Both the position numbers and the translations under genes were made by a program. From Syntrophomonas sp. (GTDB lineage Bacteria > Bacillota > Syntrophomonadia > Syntrophomonadales > Syntrophomonadaceae): a stretch of 35,736 nt of DNA. How positions within the stretch are numbered: the first letter of the stretch is position 1; the number at the start of each line of letters is the position of its first letter. Location of the stretch: positions 1-35,736 of the forward strand of contig PWPP01000118.1 in assembly GCA_003558625.1 (NCBI GenBank), written 5' to 3'. The notes below the pieces were generated by a model. The model had not been told where the DNA came from and ran no database searches. It saw only the letters and a list, made by a program, of their open reading frames with translations. Positions 19,546-27,778 of the stretch are shown here, piece after piece.

Positions 19546-20121
19546 TTAAACGGTTTTATTAATCAGGGAAAACACCTCGGCCCTGGTTTGTAATCGTGTT
19601 TCAAACAAGCCCCGGACTGCTGAAGTAACGGTCAGAGCGCCTGGCTTTTTTATACCCCTCATACTCATACACATGTGTTCAGCTTCGATAACCACCGCAA
19701 CTCCCAAGGGATTTATTTCACGGTTGAGGCAGTCCGCAATTTGGGAAGTAAGTCTTTCCTGAAGCTGGGGGCGTTTGGCAAAAGCTTCAGCGACCCGGGC
19801 GAGCTTACTGATGCCAACTATTTTCCCCCCTCGTGGAATATAGGCCACATGGCATTGACCGAAAAAAGGCAGCAAGTGATGCTCGCACATAGAATACAAC
19901 GGGATGTTTTTAACCAATACCAGTTCATCATGATGTTCTGAAAAATATACCCGTAAAAGTTCCCGGGGTTCGCTGTGAATCCCGCTAAAGATTTCTTCAT
20001 ACATTTTCGCAACCCGTTCGGGGGTATCTATAAGCCCTTCTCTTTGTGGGTCTTCTCCGATGCCTTCTAGGATCATTTTCACAGCTTTTTCTATTATCTC
20101 TTTGTTAACCTTTTTTTTCAT
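19546..20121 (-). CDS. folE: GTP cyclohydrolase I
   Basis: FolE converts GTP to dihydroneopterin triphosphate, the first step of folate synthesis. The first enzyme of the queuosine precursor pathway, which feeds Tgt, is also FolE. The zinc ligands are visible: C79 and H81/H82 in [11 protein letters not shown] and C151 in [28 protein letters not shown] and [23 protein letters not shown] are family motifs. The frame extends to a TTG at 20142, but the ATG at 20121 gives [14 protein letters not shown], the usual N-terminus, with 191 residues. It faces fhs across the terminator. Confidence 0.95.
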   Translation of the reverse strand: MKKKVNKEIIEKAVKMILEGIGEDPQREGLIDTPERVAKMYEEIFSGIHSEPRELLRVYFSEHHDELVLVKNIPLYSMCEHHLLPFFGQCHVAYIPRGGKIVGISKLARVAEAFAKRPQLQERLTSQIADCLNREINPLGVAVVIEAEHMCMSMRGIKKPGALTVTSAVRGLFETRLQTRAEVFSLINKTV

Positions 20122-20142
20122 GATATATCCCGGTTTCATCAA

Positions 20143-20496
20143 ATTTAAAATCCATGAGGTTTAACACTTCATTTGTCATTGCGAAGGCAGTTCACTAATC
20201 ACAATGGAGCCACTTTTTCAGGAAGAAGATTTAAAAGGGGGAGCTGGAGCTCGTTCTTGAGAAAATCAAAAGGCCCAAACTATGTGCAACTCATGCCCTG
20301 AAAGCAGATGTTTTCTAAACTGCCTGAAACCCAGGTTATTCACCTGCCTTTCTTATACTCATTACGGTTATCGACATAAATATTTGCCGGTGCATGATTG
20401 GTCTGGCGAATAATGCCGGTTTATCATGTTTCATAAAACACACTAGGATCATTGTCATTTTAATTTATTCTACAGAAAAATGCCATGCTATTCTGA
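20143..20496. other. Intergenic region upstream of folE, no gene
   Basis: I see no gene, riboswitch or clear promoter in this 354-bp stretch between the two minus-strand genes. A THF or preQ1 riboswitch, which could be expected before folE, was not recognised. The plus-strand segment at about 20172-20192 (GTCATTGCGAAGGCAG) faintly resembles the start of the dispersed GTCATTGCGAGG repeat known from several bacterial genomes, but only one short match is present. TTGCCGGTGCA near 20385 and ATGCCGGTTTATC near 20413 share a short core. Confidence 0.35.
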
Positions 20497-21693
20497 TTAA
20501 AGCTTAAAAGGAAAGAATTTTTCAAAGCGTGACCGGCATTTTTTTCGATAGTCATTCTGCAGGGAGCAAAGGGTTTTTTCTAATTCATATAAGGAACCGA
20601 GGCCATTAACCGGACCGGTTTTATTGATCAGTGCCTGGGCGCGGTTTGTTATGGGCAGGATATGGTAAATCTGATTCAACCAGCGGGACGGTATCTTATC
20701 CCGGCCCAGACTGGCACCGTATAAAGCTCCACTCATAGCTCCGGTGGCGGCAGGATTTTCTGCTTCTTTAACGGCATCTGACAATGCCCCGGCGAAGCCG
20801 TCACCACTTACCAGAAAACGGGAGAAGATGGGCATAAAGGACTCCAGGGCAGAAGCAGAAGCCCGAAAATTACTTGTTGGTTTCCCCGGTTCCATTCTGA
20901 TCCCGGTCTCGGGGGAAGGGCTATGGAGGAGATCGGCTAATGTGCGAATGGCTTCTGAAACTTCATGCCGGGTGGTTTCGCTCCAATATACCATGGGATG
21001 TTCGCTTATCTGTAATTCTGCTTCATATATGAACCGGTATAAGGCCTTTAAAAAGGACGTATTTCTGATTGGGGGAGCGTTAAAAACATGACAGGAAATG
21101 GTATAAGCTACTACCGCTGCTAAGGCGATGGACCTGATATCCCGGTGTGTGATAATAGTGCATTCTGTTATGGCCTTGATTAATTCCATGTCATTATGAG
21201 CATAGTAAATCCCTAAGGGAGCAATTTTTGCTGCCGCTGCCATATCAAAACCATGTACTCCAGATTCATGGGGGGGTATAAAACCTAAAAGCCTGTTTAA
21301 AAATTTTTTAAAGGCCTGGTCTTCTCCCCGGAACAGACCCAGGGGATTCCGGGTTTGGTAGCGGGCCCATTGCAGATAAATTCCGGCCATATAACCAAGG
21401 TCTATTTTCTGGTGCAATTGCAATGTTTCCATTATAATCAGTGCTTGCTGGGCATGAAGGCTATAAAGACCGGGGAGTGTTATGTGATTTATAGCTCTTT
21501 GCACCTGATTCATTTGTTTCTCAGGGCTTCCCCGGGTGATGAATGAGGCTAGAGGGTCCATTGCAGAAATGTCCTGTAGGTGGTCCATTTTCTCAGGCAT
21601 CTTGTCCGGGGGGATTGTTTTTGTCAGGGTTCCTATAACATCGCCACAGACAAGGCCTAACAAAGCTCCCAGGGCTTTATCTTCATAAGTCAA
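20497..21693 (-). CDS. ADP-ribosylglycohydrolase-fold protein, probably inactive
   Basis: A 398-residue protein with the overall pattern of the ADP-ribosylglycohydrolase (DraG) family. The pattern includes GALLGLVCGDVIG at residues 9-21, AAKIAPLGIYYAH near 154-166, ITHRDIRSIALAAVVAY near 181-197, and GALYGASLGRDKIPSRWL near 322-339. The dinuclear magnesium motifs seem lost. Where active members have YTDDT, this one reads YSLHA (77-81). Where they have DTDTNAA before GALxGA, it reads NPAATGA (313-319). It may bind a ligand or partner without hydrolysing ADP-ribose, or act on something else. The TTG start has AAAGGAG 9 bases upstream. The gene stands alone, divergent from rluB. Confidence 0.8.
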   Translation of the reverse strand: MTYEDKALGALLGLVCGDVIGTLTKTIPPDKMPEKMDHLQDISAMDPLASFITRGSPEKQMNQVQRAINHITLPGLYSLHAQQALIIMETLQLHQKIDLGYMAGIYLQWARYQTRNPLGLFRGEDQAFKKFLNRLLGFIPPHESGVHGFDMAAAAKIAPLGIYYAHNDMELIKAITECTIITHRDIRSIALAAVVAYTISCHVFNAPPIRNTSFLKALYRFIYEAELQISEHPMVYWSETTRHEVSEAIRTLADLLHSPSPETGIRMEPGKPTSNFRASASALESFMPIFSRFLVSGDGFAGALSDAVKEAENPAATGAMSGALYGASLGRDKIPSRWLNQIYHILPITNRAQALINKTGPVNGLGSLYELEKTLCSLQNDYRKKCRSRFEKFFPFKL

Positions 21694-21812
21694 CTCTGTA
21701 TACTCCTTTATCTAAACTTGGTGATAGTAATATATAATAGAAAGACAATGAAATCATGCTTACATACTAACGTATTTTCAGACCGCAGCAAAGAGAAAAA
21801 GGTAGGTGCAGA

Positions 21813-22562
21813 ATGCGCATAGCAAAATATCTGGCTCATGCCGGGGTTGCATCACGGCGTGCAGCGGAAAACCTAATTATTCAGGGTAGGGTTAAAATAA
21901 ACGGGCAAGTGGTAACTGAACTGGGAGCCAGGATCAATGAAAAGCAGGATCGTATAGAAGTAAATGGCCAGATGGTAGCCTTGGAACCCAAAATATATGT
22001 ATTGCTCTACAAGCCCGCAAATTATCTATCCTCTGTGAAAGATCCATATTACCGGTCCACGGTACTAGACTTATTAAAAAATATTTCGGTCAGAATTTAT
22101 CCGGTGGGTCGTTTAGACTATGACACAGAGGGTTTGCTATTATTGACCAATGATGGTGAGTTTACCAATTTAATGCTTCATCCGCGATATAAAATCCGCA
22201 AGAAGTATGAAGTATGGGTAAAAGGATCTTTGGAGCGGGAGAAGTTAGGGCAATTAAAAAAAGGGGTTGTACTGGAAGAGGGTTTAACCAGTGCCGACCG
22301 GGTGGATGTTATAAGGCAGGAAAAGGATCGGACGTTGGTGGAAATCACGATACACGAAGGGAGGAAGAGGCAAGTAAAACGAATGATGCAAGCCCTGGGG
22401 AAACCGGTTTTGCATCTAAAAAGAACCGGATTTGCCTTTTTGACCTTGCAGGGATTAAAAGCTGGTGAGTACCGAGAATTAGTTGATTATGAAGTTGCGG
22501 AACTAATCCGTCTGGCCCGGGGAGAAATAGAACATAACCAGGAAAGAATAAACAGAAGGTAG
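21813..22562 (+). CDS. rluB: Pseudouridine synthase RluB/RsuA family
   Basis: A 249-residue enzyme that converts a uridine in ribosomal RNA to pseudouridine. It has an N-terminal S4 RNA-binding domain (MRIAKYLAHAGVASRRAAE, residues 1-60). The RsuA-family catalytic domain follows, with the nucleophilic aspartate in PVGRLDYDTEGLLLLTNDG (near 105) and EGRKRQVKRMMQALGKPV. The length and S4 domain fit RluB (23S rRNA) better than RsuA, but the modified position is not readable from sequence. AGGTAGG precedes the ATG. Confidence 0.93.
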   Translation: MRIAKYLAHAGVASRRAAENLIIQGRVKINGQVVTELGARINEKQDRIEVNGQMVALEPKIYVLLYKPANYLSSVKDPYYRSTVLDLLKNISVRIYPVGRLDYDTEGLLLLTNDGEFTNLMLHPRYKIRKKYEVWVKGSLEREKLGQLKKGVVLEEGLTSADRVDVIRQEKDRTLVEITIHEGRKRQVKRMMQALGKPVLHLKRTGFAFLTLQGLKAGEYRELVDYEVAELIRLARGEIEHNQERINRR

Positions 22563-22606
22563 GGAACGGTACATTTTTTGATATATTTCCTCTTATTGTC
22601 TAAATG

Positions 22607-22633
22607 ACCTTATTTTTTGGACAAATTTAAGGT
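22607..22633. promoter_or_regulatory. Short inverted repeat before the 22655 gene
   Basis: ACCTTA (22607-22612) and TAAGGT (22628-22633) are perfect complements 15 bases apart, in an AT-rich stretch directly before the ribosome site of the next gene. It may be an operator or weak hairpin, but it could arise by chance. Confidence 0.3.
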
Positions 22634-22654
22634 AATATAAGGAAAATGATATGA

Positions 22655-23140
22655 ATGGTATTCAAGAACCCAAAGGTTATATTTTTGCGGGAAGGGGTTG
22701 AAGTTTTGGCCCGGTTAAGGATTAAAGTTCGATTGGATTATATGAGCCATGGCAAGACGGGAAAGTTTGGTTTTGGGGGTAAACATGTTGAACAGGCAGC
22801 TGATGAGATCAGACAGCAAAAAGTCACCATGCTTCGAAATGTGCCTTTACAGGCTATACATATTGAGGATATAGATATGAGCCAGGAGATCTATACCGTT
22901 TTTGATGACATAAAAAACAAGCCCGTTGCATATGCACCGGTCATGATAACGTTTCTATCCGATAGCATTGAAGAGACGTTGAAATTTTTTATGCAGGAAG
23001 AGTTTAGGACGGTAGAAATCCTGGAGCCGGAGGAATTTACCTTAAAAAAAGTAGAAATGGAGAAGCTGTTTTTTAAGATTGGCGAAGAGCTGAAAAATTA
23101 TAAAGAATATCTTGAGAAAAAAAACGAGAACTGGAAATAG
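22655..23140 (+). CDS. Conserved-looking protein of unknown function, 161 aa
   Basis: I do not recognise this family. The 161 residues have no membrane segment or signal peptide. The N-terminal half carries KVRLDYMSHGKTGKFGFGGKH, rich in glycine and basic residues. The C-terminal third is strongly charged and helical (LKKVEMEKLFFKIGEELKNYKEYLEKK), possibly a coiled coil. AAGGA lies about 10 bases before the ATG. It is 92 bp after rluB and is followed by a strong terminator, so it may be the last gene of the rluB unit or a single gene. Codon use looks like its neighbours', which argues that it is real. Confidence 0.7.
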   Translation: MVFKNPKVIFLREGVEVLARLRIKVRLDYMSHGKTGKFGFGGKHVEQAADEIRQQKVTMLRNVPLQAIHIEDIDMSQEIYTVFDDIKNKPVAYAPVMITFLSDSIEETLKFFMQEEFRTVEILEPEEFTLKKVEMEKLFFKIGEELKNYKEYLEKKNENWK

Positions 23141-23218
23141 TAAGCTTGCCAGCAATCGGGTTGCATTGGAAGGGCCTAGAGATACGTCCATGGCTTCAAC
23201 TATGTATTATTTAATGGG

Positions 23219-23243
23219 AAGGGAGGGAAATCCTCCCTTTTTT
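23219..23243 (+). terminator. Rho-independent terminator before the kor operon
   Basis: AAGGGAGG pairs perfectly with CCTCCCTT around a GAAAT loop, and the right arm continues into six T residues. It isolates the rluB side from the kor operon. Confidence 0.9.
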
Positions 23244-23317
23244 ATGCCCCAAAAACCATATTTGCTGCGAAATAAAGGGAATTTAAGCGCTTTATTCATA
23301 AAAATGCATTTTTATTA

Positions 23318-23377
23318 TTGCTTTTCCCTTTATTCTGGTCTATCTTATTACTCAGTGAATAATAAGATATGAAAGGG
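23318..23377 (+). promoter_or_regulatory. Promoter and nested inverted repeat before ATPase-kor operon
   Basis: A perfect 10-bp inverted repeat (TATCTTATTA 23341-23350, TAATAAGATA 23360-23369, 9-base spacer) is nested in a second pair, CCCTTT (23326-23331) and AAAGGG (23372-23377). The AAAGGG is the ribosome site of the TTG at 23386. TTGCTT (23318-23323) and TATCTT (23341-23346) are 17 bases apart and could be the promoter, putting the repeat over the -10 and start point as an operator. If transcription starts further upstream, the same repeat would fold in RNA and hide the ribosome site. Confidence 0.55.
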
Positions 23378-23385
23378 TAAAGAAA

Positions 23386-24045
23386 TTGGGTAAAATTACA
23401 ATATTTTCTGGTGGTTTTGGCAGTGGCAAATCGGAAATAGCTCTAAATTATGCATTAGCAAAGCATACTCATGATCATCAGGTAATTTTAGCTGATTTGG
23501 ATTTTGTTAACCCTTTTTTTGTATCCCGGGATCTTAAAGACAGCCTGTTGCAAAAGGGGATAAAACTTCTATCACCAGAAGGTGATCTTTTTTTTGGCGA
23601 TGTTCCTCAGATCCCCCCCCACATGATTTCCTATTTAAAACAGGATATGAACATGGTCCTTGATATTGCCGGTGATGAAGTGGGCGCTTTAGTTTTAGGC
23701 TATCTAAGCCAGGATGTAAAGAACCGGGATTATGAATTCCTGCTGGTTTTAAATCCCTACAGGCCCTTTGCCCGGGAACTAAACGATGTTCTAAACCTAA
23801 AAAACAAGCTGGAAAAAGCCAGCCGGCTTCATTTTACGGGTATAGTCAGCAATCCCAATTTGGTTGAGGAAACCACGGAAGAAATTATTGCAAAGGGGCA
23901 CCGGAGAGTGGTGGATTACGCCACTGCTTTGGATTTACCCCTGCGTTTTTTAACGGTAGAAGAAAAGTTTTTCGCAGCATTCTCCCCCGAATATAAAAGC
24001 ATATTAAAAAAAATCACGTTATATTTGCGGCCTCATTGGCTTTAG
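23386..24045 (+). CDS. P-loop ATPase of the kor operon
   Basis: A 219-residue nucleotide-binding protein of the MinD/CobQ-like P-loop class. Walker A is GGFGSGKSE near residues 9-17, and a Walker-type DLDFVNPFF lies near 40-48. The substrate or partner is not known. It lies 24 bp upstream of korD with the same orientation, so it is probably made with the ferredoxin oxidoreductase. A role in maturing or regulating that enzyme is inference from position only. The start is TTG, 8 bases after AAAGGG in the inverted repeat. No membrane segment is seen. Confidence 0.8.
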   Translation: MGKITIFSGGFGSGKSEIALNYALAKHTHDHQVILADLDFVNPFFVSRDLKDSLLQKGIKLLSPEGDLFFGDVPQIPPHMISYLKQDMNMVLDIAGDEVGALVLGYLSQDVKNRDYEFLLVLNPYRPFARELNDVLNLKNKLEKASRLHFTGIVSNPNLVEETTEEIIAKGHRRVVDYATALDLPLRFLTVEEKFFAAFSPEYKSILKKITLYLRPHWL

Positions 24046-24069
24046 CAATTTGACAAGGGAGGAACAAAA

Positions 24070-24285
24070 ATGGCCCAAGGGTATCTAGAATTTGATGTTG
24101 CAAGATGCAAAGCCTGTGAGCTGTGTGTTTATTTTTGTCCCCGTGAAGCACTGGGCATGGATAAACATCGCCTAAATATTTTGGGGTTTAATCCCGTAAC
24201 CCTTATTAAGGCTGAAATGTGCAATGGATGCGGGATATGTGCCATGATGTGTCCAGATTCAGTGATAACAGTATTAAAGGAGTAA
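24070..24285 (+). CDS. korD: 2-oxoacid:ferredoxin oxidoreductase, ferredoxin-like delta subunit
   Basis: A 71-residue ferredoxin-type protein with two [4Fe-4S] motifs, CKACELCVYFCP (residues 12-23) and CNGCGICAMMCP (residues 51-62). It passes electrons from the oxidoreductase core to ferredoxin. GGGAGG precedes the ATG. It is 4 bp upstream of korA, the standard korDABC order. Confidence 0.93.
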   Translation: MAQGYLEFDVARCKACELCVYFCPREALGMDKHRLNILGFNPVTLIKAEMCNGCGICAMMCPDSVITVLKE

Positions 24286-24289
24286 TGGT

Positions 24290-25345
24290 ATGAAGAAGGT
24301 ACTTATGAAAGGAAACGAGGCTTTAGCCCAAGGGGCCATAGATGGCGGATGTCGGTCATATTTTGGTTATCCCATCACACCTTCAAGTGAAATAGCCGAA
24401 TACATGGCACGCAAATTACCACTGCTTGGAGGGGTGTTTTTACAGGCTGAAAGCGAACTGGCAGCTATAAATATGGTGTATGGGGCAGCTGCAACCGGAG
24501 CCAGGGTTATGACTGCAACATCTGGACCCGGCATGAGTCTCAAACAAGAAGGAATTTCTTTTCTGGCCGAAGCGGAACTGCCTTGTCTGTTAGTGAACAT
24601 ATCCCGGGGGGGACCCGGATTGGGGGGGATTCAGCCGGCTCAGTCTGATTACTTCCAGGCAACCCGGGGCGGGGGACATGGAGACTATCATATTATGGTT
24701 CTCGCTCCCAATAATGTCCAGGAAATGATGGATTTTGCCATTGAAGGGTTTGCCCTGGCCGATCACTACCGCATTCCTGTTATGATAATGGCTGAAGGAA
24801 CGCTGGGGCAGATGATGGAACCCGTCATCCAGAGGGAAAGTGTGCCTCTGTTAACCGATAAACCCTGGGCAACCGATGGTTGCAAAAACAGGAAACCCAA
24901 TATAATTAACACATTGCACCTCTCACCCGATGTCTTGGAGCAAAGAAATATGATCTTATCTGATAAATATCAGGAAATAAAAAGAAGCGAAAAAAAAGCG
25001 GAAACCTTTATGATTGAAGATGCGGATTACATTGTTGTCGCCTTTGGCCTGCTTTCCCGGGTGGCCAAAAAAGCGATAATGGAGTTGCGCCAGCAAGGAA
25101 TGAAAATGGGCCTGATCAGACCGATTACTTTATGGCCCTTTCCTGATGAGGTTATTCATCAAGCGGCCCCGCAGGTGAAAAAATTTATTTCTATTGAGAT
25201 TAGCATGGGACAAATGATAGAAGATGTCCGTTTAGCTGTTAATGGCATGGCACCCGTAGAATTCATGGGACGAATCGGGTCTGTACCCAGTCCCCAGGAA
25301 ATTACCCGCCGGCTGGCCCAGATGGTGGAAGGAGAGATAAAATAA
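24290..25345 (+). CDS. korA: 2-oxoacid:ferredoxin oxidoreductase, alpha subunit
   Basis: The alpha subunit of a four-subunit oxidoreductase that oxidatively decarboxylates a 2-oxoacid to an acyl-CoA and reduces ferredoxin, or runs in reverse. It has 351 residues. The N-terminal pyrimidine-binding-like domain has [20 protein letters not shown] and [12 protein letters not shown], and the central domain includes [17 protein letters not shown]. The C-terminal transketolase-like segment is near 245-335 ([23 protein letters not shown]). It could equally be the 2-oxoglutarate or the branched-chain 2-oxoacid type, which sequence motifs do not separate. Confidence 0.92.
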   Translation: MKKVLMKGNEALAQGAIDGGCRSYFGYPITPSSEIAEYMARKLPLLGGVFLQAESELAAINMVYGAAATGARVMTATSGPGMSLKQEGISFLAEAELPCLLVNISRGGPGLGGIQPAQSDYFQATRGGGHGDYHIMVLAPNNVQEMMDFAIEGFALADHYRIPVMIMAEGTLGQMMEPVIQRESVPLLTDKPWATDGCKNRKPNIINTLHLSPDVLEQRNMILSDKYQEIKRSEKKAETFMIEDADYIVVAFGLLSRVAKKAIMELRQQGMKMGLIRPITLWPFPDEVIHQAAPQVKKFISIEISMGQMIEDVRLAVNGMAPVEFMGRIGSVPSPQEITRRLAQMVEGEIK

Positions 25346-25349
25346 TATT

Positions 25350-26093
25350 ATGAAAGTCGTTGCGAAAAAGCCAGAAAGCCTGACGGAGGCCAAATACCAT
25401 TACTGTCCCGGATGTACCCACGGCATCATCCACCGCTTAATTGCCGAGGTTATGGATGAATTGCAGATCAGAGAAGAAACTATCGGTATTTGTCCTGTGG
25501 GTTGTGCTGTTTTAGCATACAATTATTTTAATTGCGATATGCTGGAAGCGGCTCATGGTAGGGCGCCGGCGGTGGCTACCGGTATAAAAAGGTTATTGCC
25601 CCAGAACACGGTTTTTACTTACCAGGGAGATGGAGATCTGGCTTCCATTGGATTAGGTGAAATTATGCATGCATCCATCCGGGGCGAATTAATCACGGTG
25701 TTTTTTGTGAATAATGCCATATATGGCATGACCGGTGGACAGATGGCTCCTACTACATTATTGGGTCAGGTAACGACTACTTCTCCTTACGGCCGCAAAA
25801 AAGAGGATTCGGGGTACCCTGTCAAAATGGCTGAAATATTGGCTTTGAATCAAGGTTCAGCCTATATTAGCCGGGTTTCCCTGCATAATCCGGCTAATGT
25901 CATAAAAGCAAAAAAAGCGATTAAAAAAGCTCTTGAAACGCAAAAGAACAGGGAAGGTTTTTCGATGGTTGAGATTTTATCAACTTGTCCCACCAACTGG
26001 GGCATGAATCCTTTAGAAGCGCTAAAATGGTTGGAGCAAGAAATGATTCCCTATTATCCTCTGGGTGATTTCGTGAGCAAGAAGGAGGCGTAA
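25350..26093 (+). CDS. korB: 2-oxoacid:ferredoxin oxidoreductase, beta (TPP) subunit
   Basis: The beta subunit binds thiamine diphosphate. It has 247 residues. [16 protein letters not shown] and [14 protein letters not shown] form the N-terminal site. [16 protein letters not shown] is the TPP motif, and [20 protein letters not shown] continues the pocket. The proton-binding and iron-sulfur cysteines seen at the N-terminus (CPGC) are normal for this subunit. It follows korA by 4 bp. Confidence 0.93.
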   Translation: MKVVAKKPESLTEAKYHYCPGCTHGIIHRLIAEVMDELQIREETIGICPVGCAVLAYNYFNCDMLEAAHGRAPAVATGIKRLLPQNTVFTYQGDGDLASIGLGEIMHASIRGELITVFFVNNAIYGMTGGQMAPTTLLGQVTTTSPYGRKKEDSGYPVKMAEILALNQGSAYISRVSLHNPANVIKAKKAIKKALETQKNREGFSMVEILSTCPTNWGMNPLEALKWLEQEMIPYYPLGDFVSKKEA

Positions 26094-26101
26094 AAGCGAC
26101 G

Positions 26102-26647
26102 GTGGAAAAACAGGTATTATTTGCTGGCTTTGGCGGCCAGGGTGTTTTATCAATGGGGAATTTTTTAACCCACGTGGCTTTGAATTCAGGCAAGGAAGTA
26201 GCTTTTGTTCCATCCTATGGAGCAGAAATGCGTGGAGGAACTGCCAATTGTCTGGTTACCATTTCAGACGAAGAAATAAGCTCCCCATTAACCGATAGTC
26301 CTGCCATGGCAGTGATCATGAATCGTCCCTCGCTGGATAAATTCGAAGGAAAAATAATGTCCCGGGGTACATTGGTGATCAACTCCTCTCTGGTAGACCG
26401 GAAACCGGCCAGAGAGGATTTGTTGATCTATGAACTAGAAGTAAACAAGTTGTTGGAAGGTTTAGACAATGAGCGCTCGGGCAACATGGTATTGCTGGGG
26501 GCTTATATAGAAAAAACAGGTATCGTAGATATTGATAAAGCCCTGGAGAACTTCTCCCAGATATTTCATGGTAAATCAGACGAATTTATTAAGTCAAATC
26601 GCAAAGCTTTTTTAGCGGGTATAGAATATGCAAGGCGGCACTGGTAG
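26102..26647 (+). CDS. korC: 2-oxoacid:ferredoxin oxidoreductase, gamma subunit
   Basis: The gamma subunit (181 residues), which completes the KorDABC complex. The N-terminus VLFAGFGGQGVLSMGNFLTH and FVPSYGAEMRGGTANC are family signatures. The rest contains LEVNKLLEGLDNERSGNMVLLGAYIEKTG. The GTG start follows AAGGAGG at a rather long spacing of about 13 bases. The operon has no clear terminator immediately after this gene. Confidence 0.93.
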   Translation: MEKQVLFAGFGGQGVLSMGNFLTHVALNSGKEVAFVPSYGAEMRGGTANCLVTISDEEISSPLTDSPAMAVIMNRPSLDKFEGKIMSRGTLVINSSLVDRKPAREDLLIYELEVNKLLEGLDNERSGNMVLLGAYIEKTGIVDIDKALENFSQIFHGKSDEFIKSNRKAFLAGIEYARRHW

Positions 26648-26862
26648 TTAATCGGGTGAGGTAATCTTGCCCCCAGATGCCGGAGAGGGTCTGGCCCTGC
26701 CTGCACCCCTGGAATTCTTTAATGAACAAAGGGCGTACTATTTTCAGCGTAGCTGTTGGCCCAGAAAATCTGCAAGCTGAAAGGCAATATTTGCCTGGGA
26801 GAACATAGCCACTACCGAAAACACCAACAAGTCTTATATGAAAGATAAGGGAAGTGAGTGCC
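26648..26862 (+). other. Intergenic leader between korC and larB
   Basis: No gene is supported here. Several complementary segments are visible: AGGCAA-TAT-TTGCCT (26782-26796) is a perfect 6-bp hairpin, and CCCAG (26760-26764) can pair with CTGGG (26795-26799) as an alternative to it. GGGTCTGGCCC lies near 26687-26698. The pattern would suit a leader with competing folds, but no known riboswitch core was recognised. A minus-strand open frame at 26589-26888 shows no recognisable family. Confidence 0.35.
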
Positions 26863-27615
26863 ATGGACCAGGAACGGATCCGAACCATTCTCCGGGAGGT
26901 AAAAAACCAGGACCTGGATGTCGAAGCAGCTTACGTTAAATTGAAGAATCTGCCCTTTGAAAATTTGGGCTTTGCCTGTTTAGACCATCACCGGGAAATG
27001 AGAAAAAACATGCCTGAAGTTGTATATTGTCCCGGTAAAGAACTGGAGCAACTGGTGGCAATATTTCAGGCCATGATGCATAGCAGCCAGACGGTTATTG
27101 GAACCAAAGCAGATATCATGGTTTTCAGACAGCTCCGGGATAAAATCCCTGAGCTCCGATACCATGACCGGGCTCGTATCATTTACTGGCAGGAAAAAAA
27201 ACCGGCAACCCTGGGCCAGGTAGCCTTGTTGACTGCCGGCACTTCCGATATTCCCATCGCTGAAGAAGCGGCTGTGTGCCTGGAATTGATGGGCGTTCAG
27301 GTACAGAGGGTTTTTGATGTTGGTGTTGCCGGGATCCACCGCTTATTCGATAAAATCGGGGTTATTAACGAAGCCCAGGTTGTGATTGTGGTAGCAGGAA
27401 TGGAGGGAGCTCTACCCAGTGTTGTAGCGGGGTTAACCCGCCGCCCGGTGATTGCCGTTCCCACCAGTGTTGGCTACGGGGCCAGTTTCCATGGGATGGC
27501 AGCCTTACTGGCAATGCTTAATTCCTGTGCCGGAGGTATAGGGGTAGTGAATATAGATAACGGTTATGGCGCTGCTGCGCTGTCATTTGCCATTCTTAAC
27601 AGCATCAAGGCCTAA
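26863..27615 (+). CDS. larB: Nickel pincer cofactor biosynthesis protein LarB
   Basis: LarB carboxylates and hydrolyses nicotinic acid adenine dinucleotide to start the nickel-pincer nucleotide used by lactate racemase and related enzymes. The 250-residue protein has a distinctive N-terminal part and a PurE-like C-terminal domain from about residue 125. That domain carries TAGTSDIPIAEEAAVCLELMG, VVVAGMEGALPSVVAGL, PTSVGYGASFHGMAALLAML and NIDNGYGAA. I chose the ATG at 26863, 10 bases after AAGGGA; a GTG at 26854 is too close to that site. The partners larC, larE and larA are not in this window. PurE is the main alternative, but the length and the PTSVGYG segment favour LarB. Confidence 0.9.
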   Translation: MDQERIRTILREVKNQDLDVEAAYVKLKNLPFENLGFACLDHHREMRKNMPEVVYCPGKELEQLVAIFQAMMHSSQTVIGTKADIMVFRQLRDKIPELRYHDRARIIYWQEKKPATLGQVALLTAGTSDIPIAEEAAVCLELMGVQVQRVFDVGVAGIHRLFDKIGVINEAQVVIVVAGMEGALPSVVAGLTRRPVIAVPTSVGYGASFHGMAALLAMLNSCAGGIGVVNIDNGYGAAALSFAILNSIKA

Positions 27616-27778
27616 ATTCTCATTTGAAGGCAGAACCATTCCTAAAACAATGATGTCAACAAAGAAAAAGTGAATAGAAACATGAAGCTGCGAATTTGCC
27701 CTCCAGTTACCAGGTTATGGTTTTCAATGACCAATATGTAGTAAAATGAATAAAAAAGCAGAAGGCGGTAAGAAAAAC

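Noticed and set aside
20172-20192. A GTCATTGCGAAG element similar to a known dispersed bacterial repeat
   Set aside because: The match is short and occurs once in the window, so it cannot be called a repeat from this sequence alone.
20143-20496. THF or preQ1 riboswitch upstream of folE
   Set aside because: I looked for the short conserved cores on the minus strand and did not find them.
23112-23372. An 86-residue open frame after the 161-residue protein
   Set aside because: It runs straight through a strong terminator hairpin and lacks a ribosome site.
26589-26888. A 99-residue minus-strand open frame covering the korC-larB gap
   Set aside because: It overlaps korC and the larB start, and no family features are visible.
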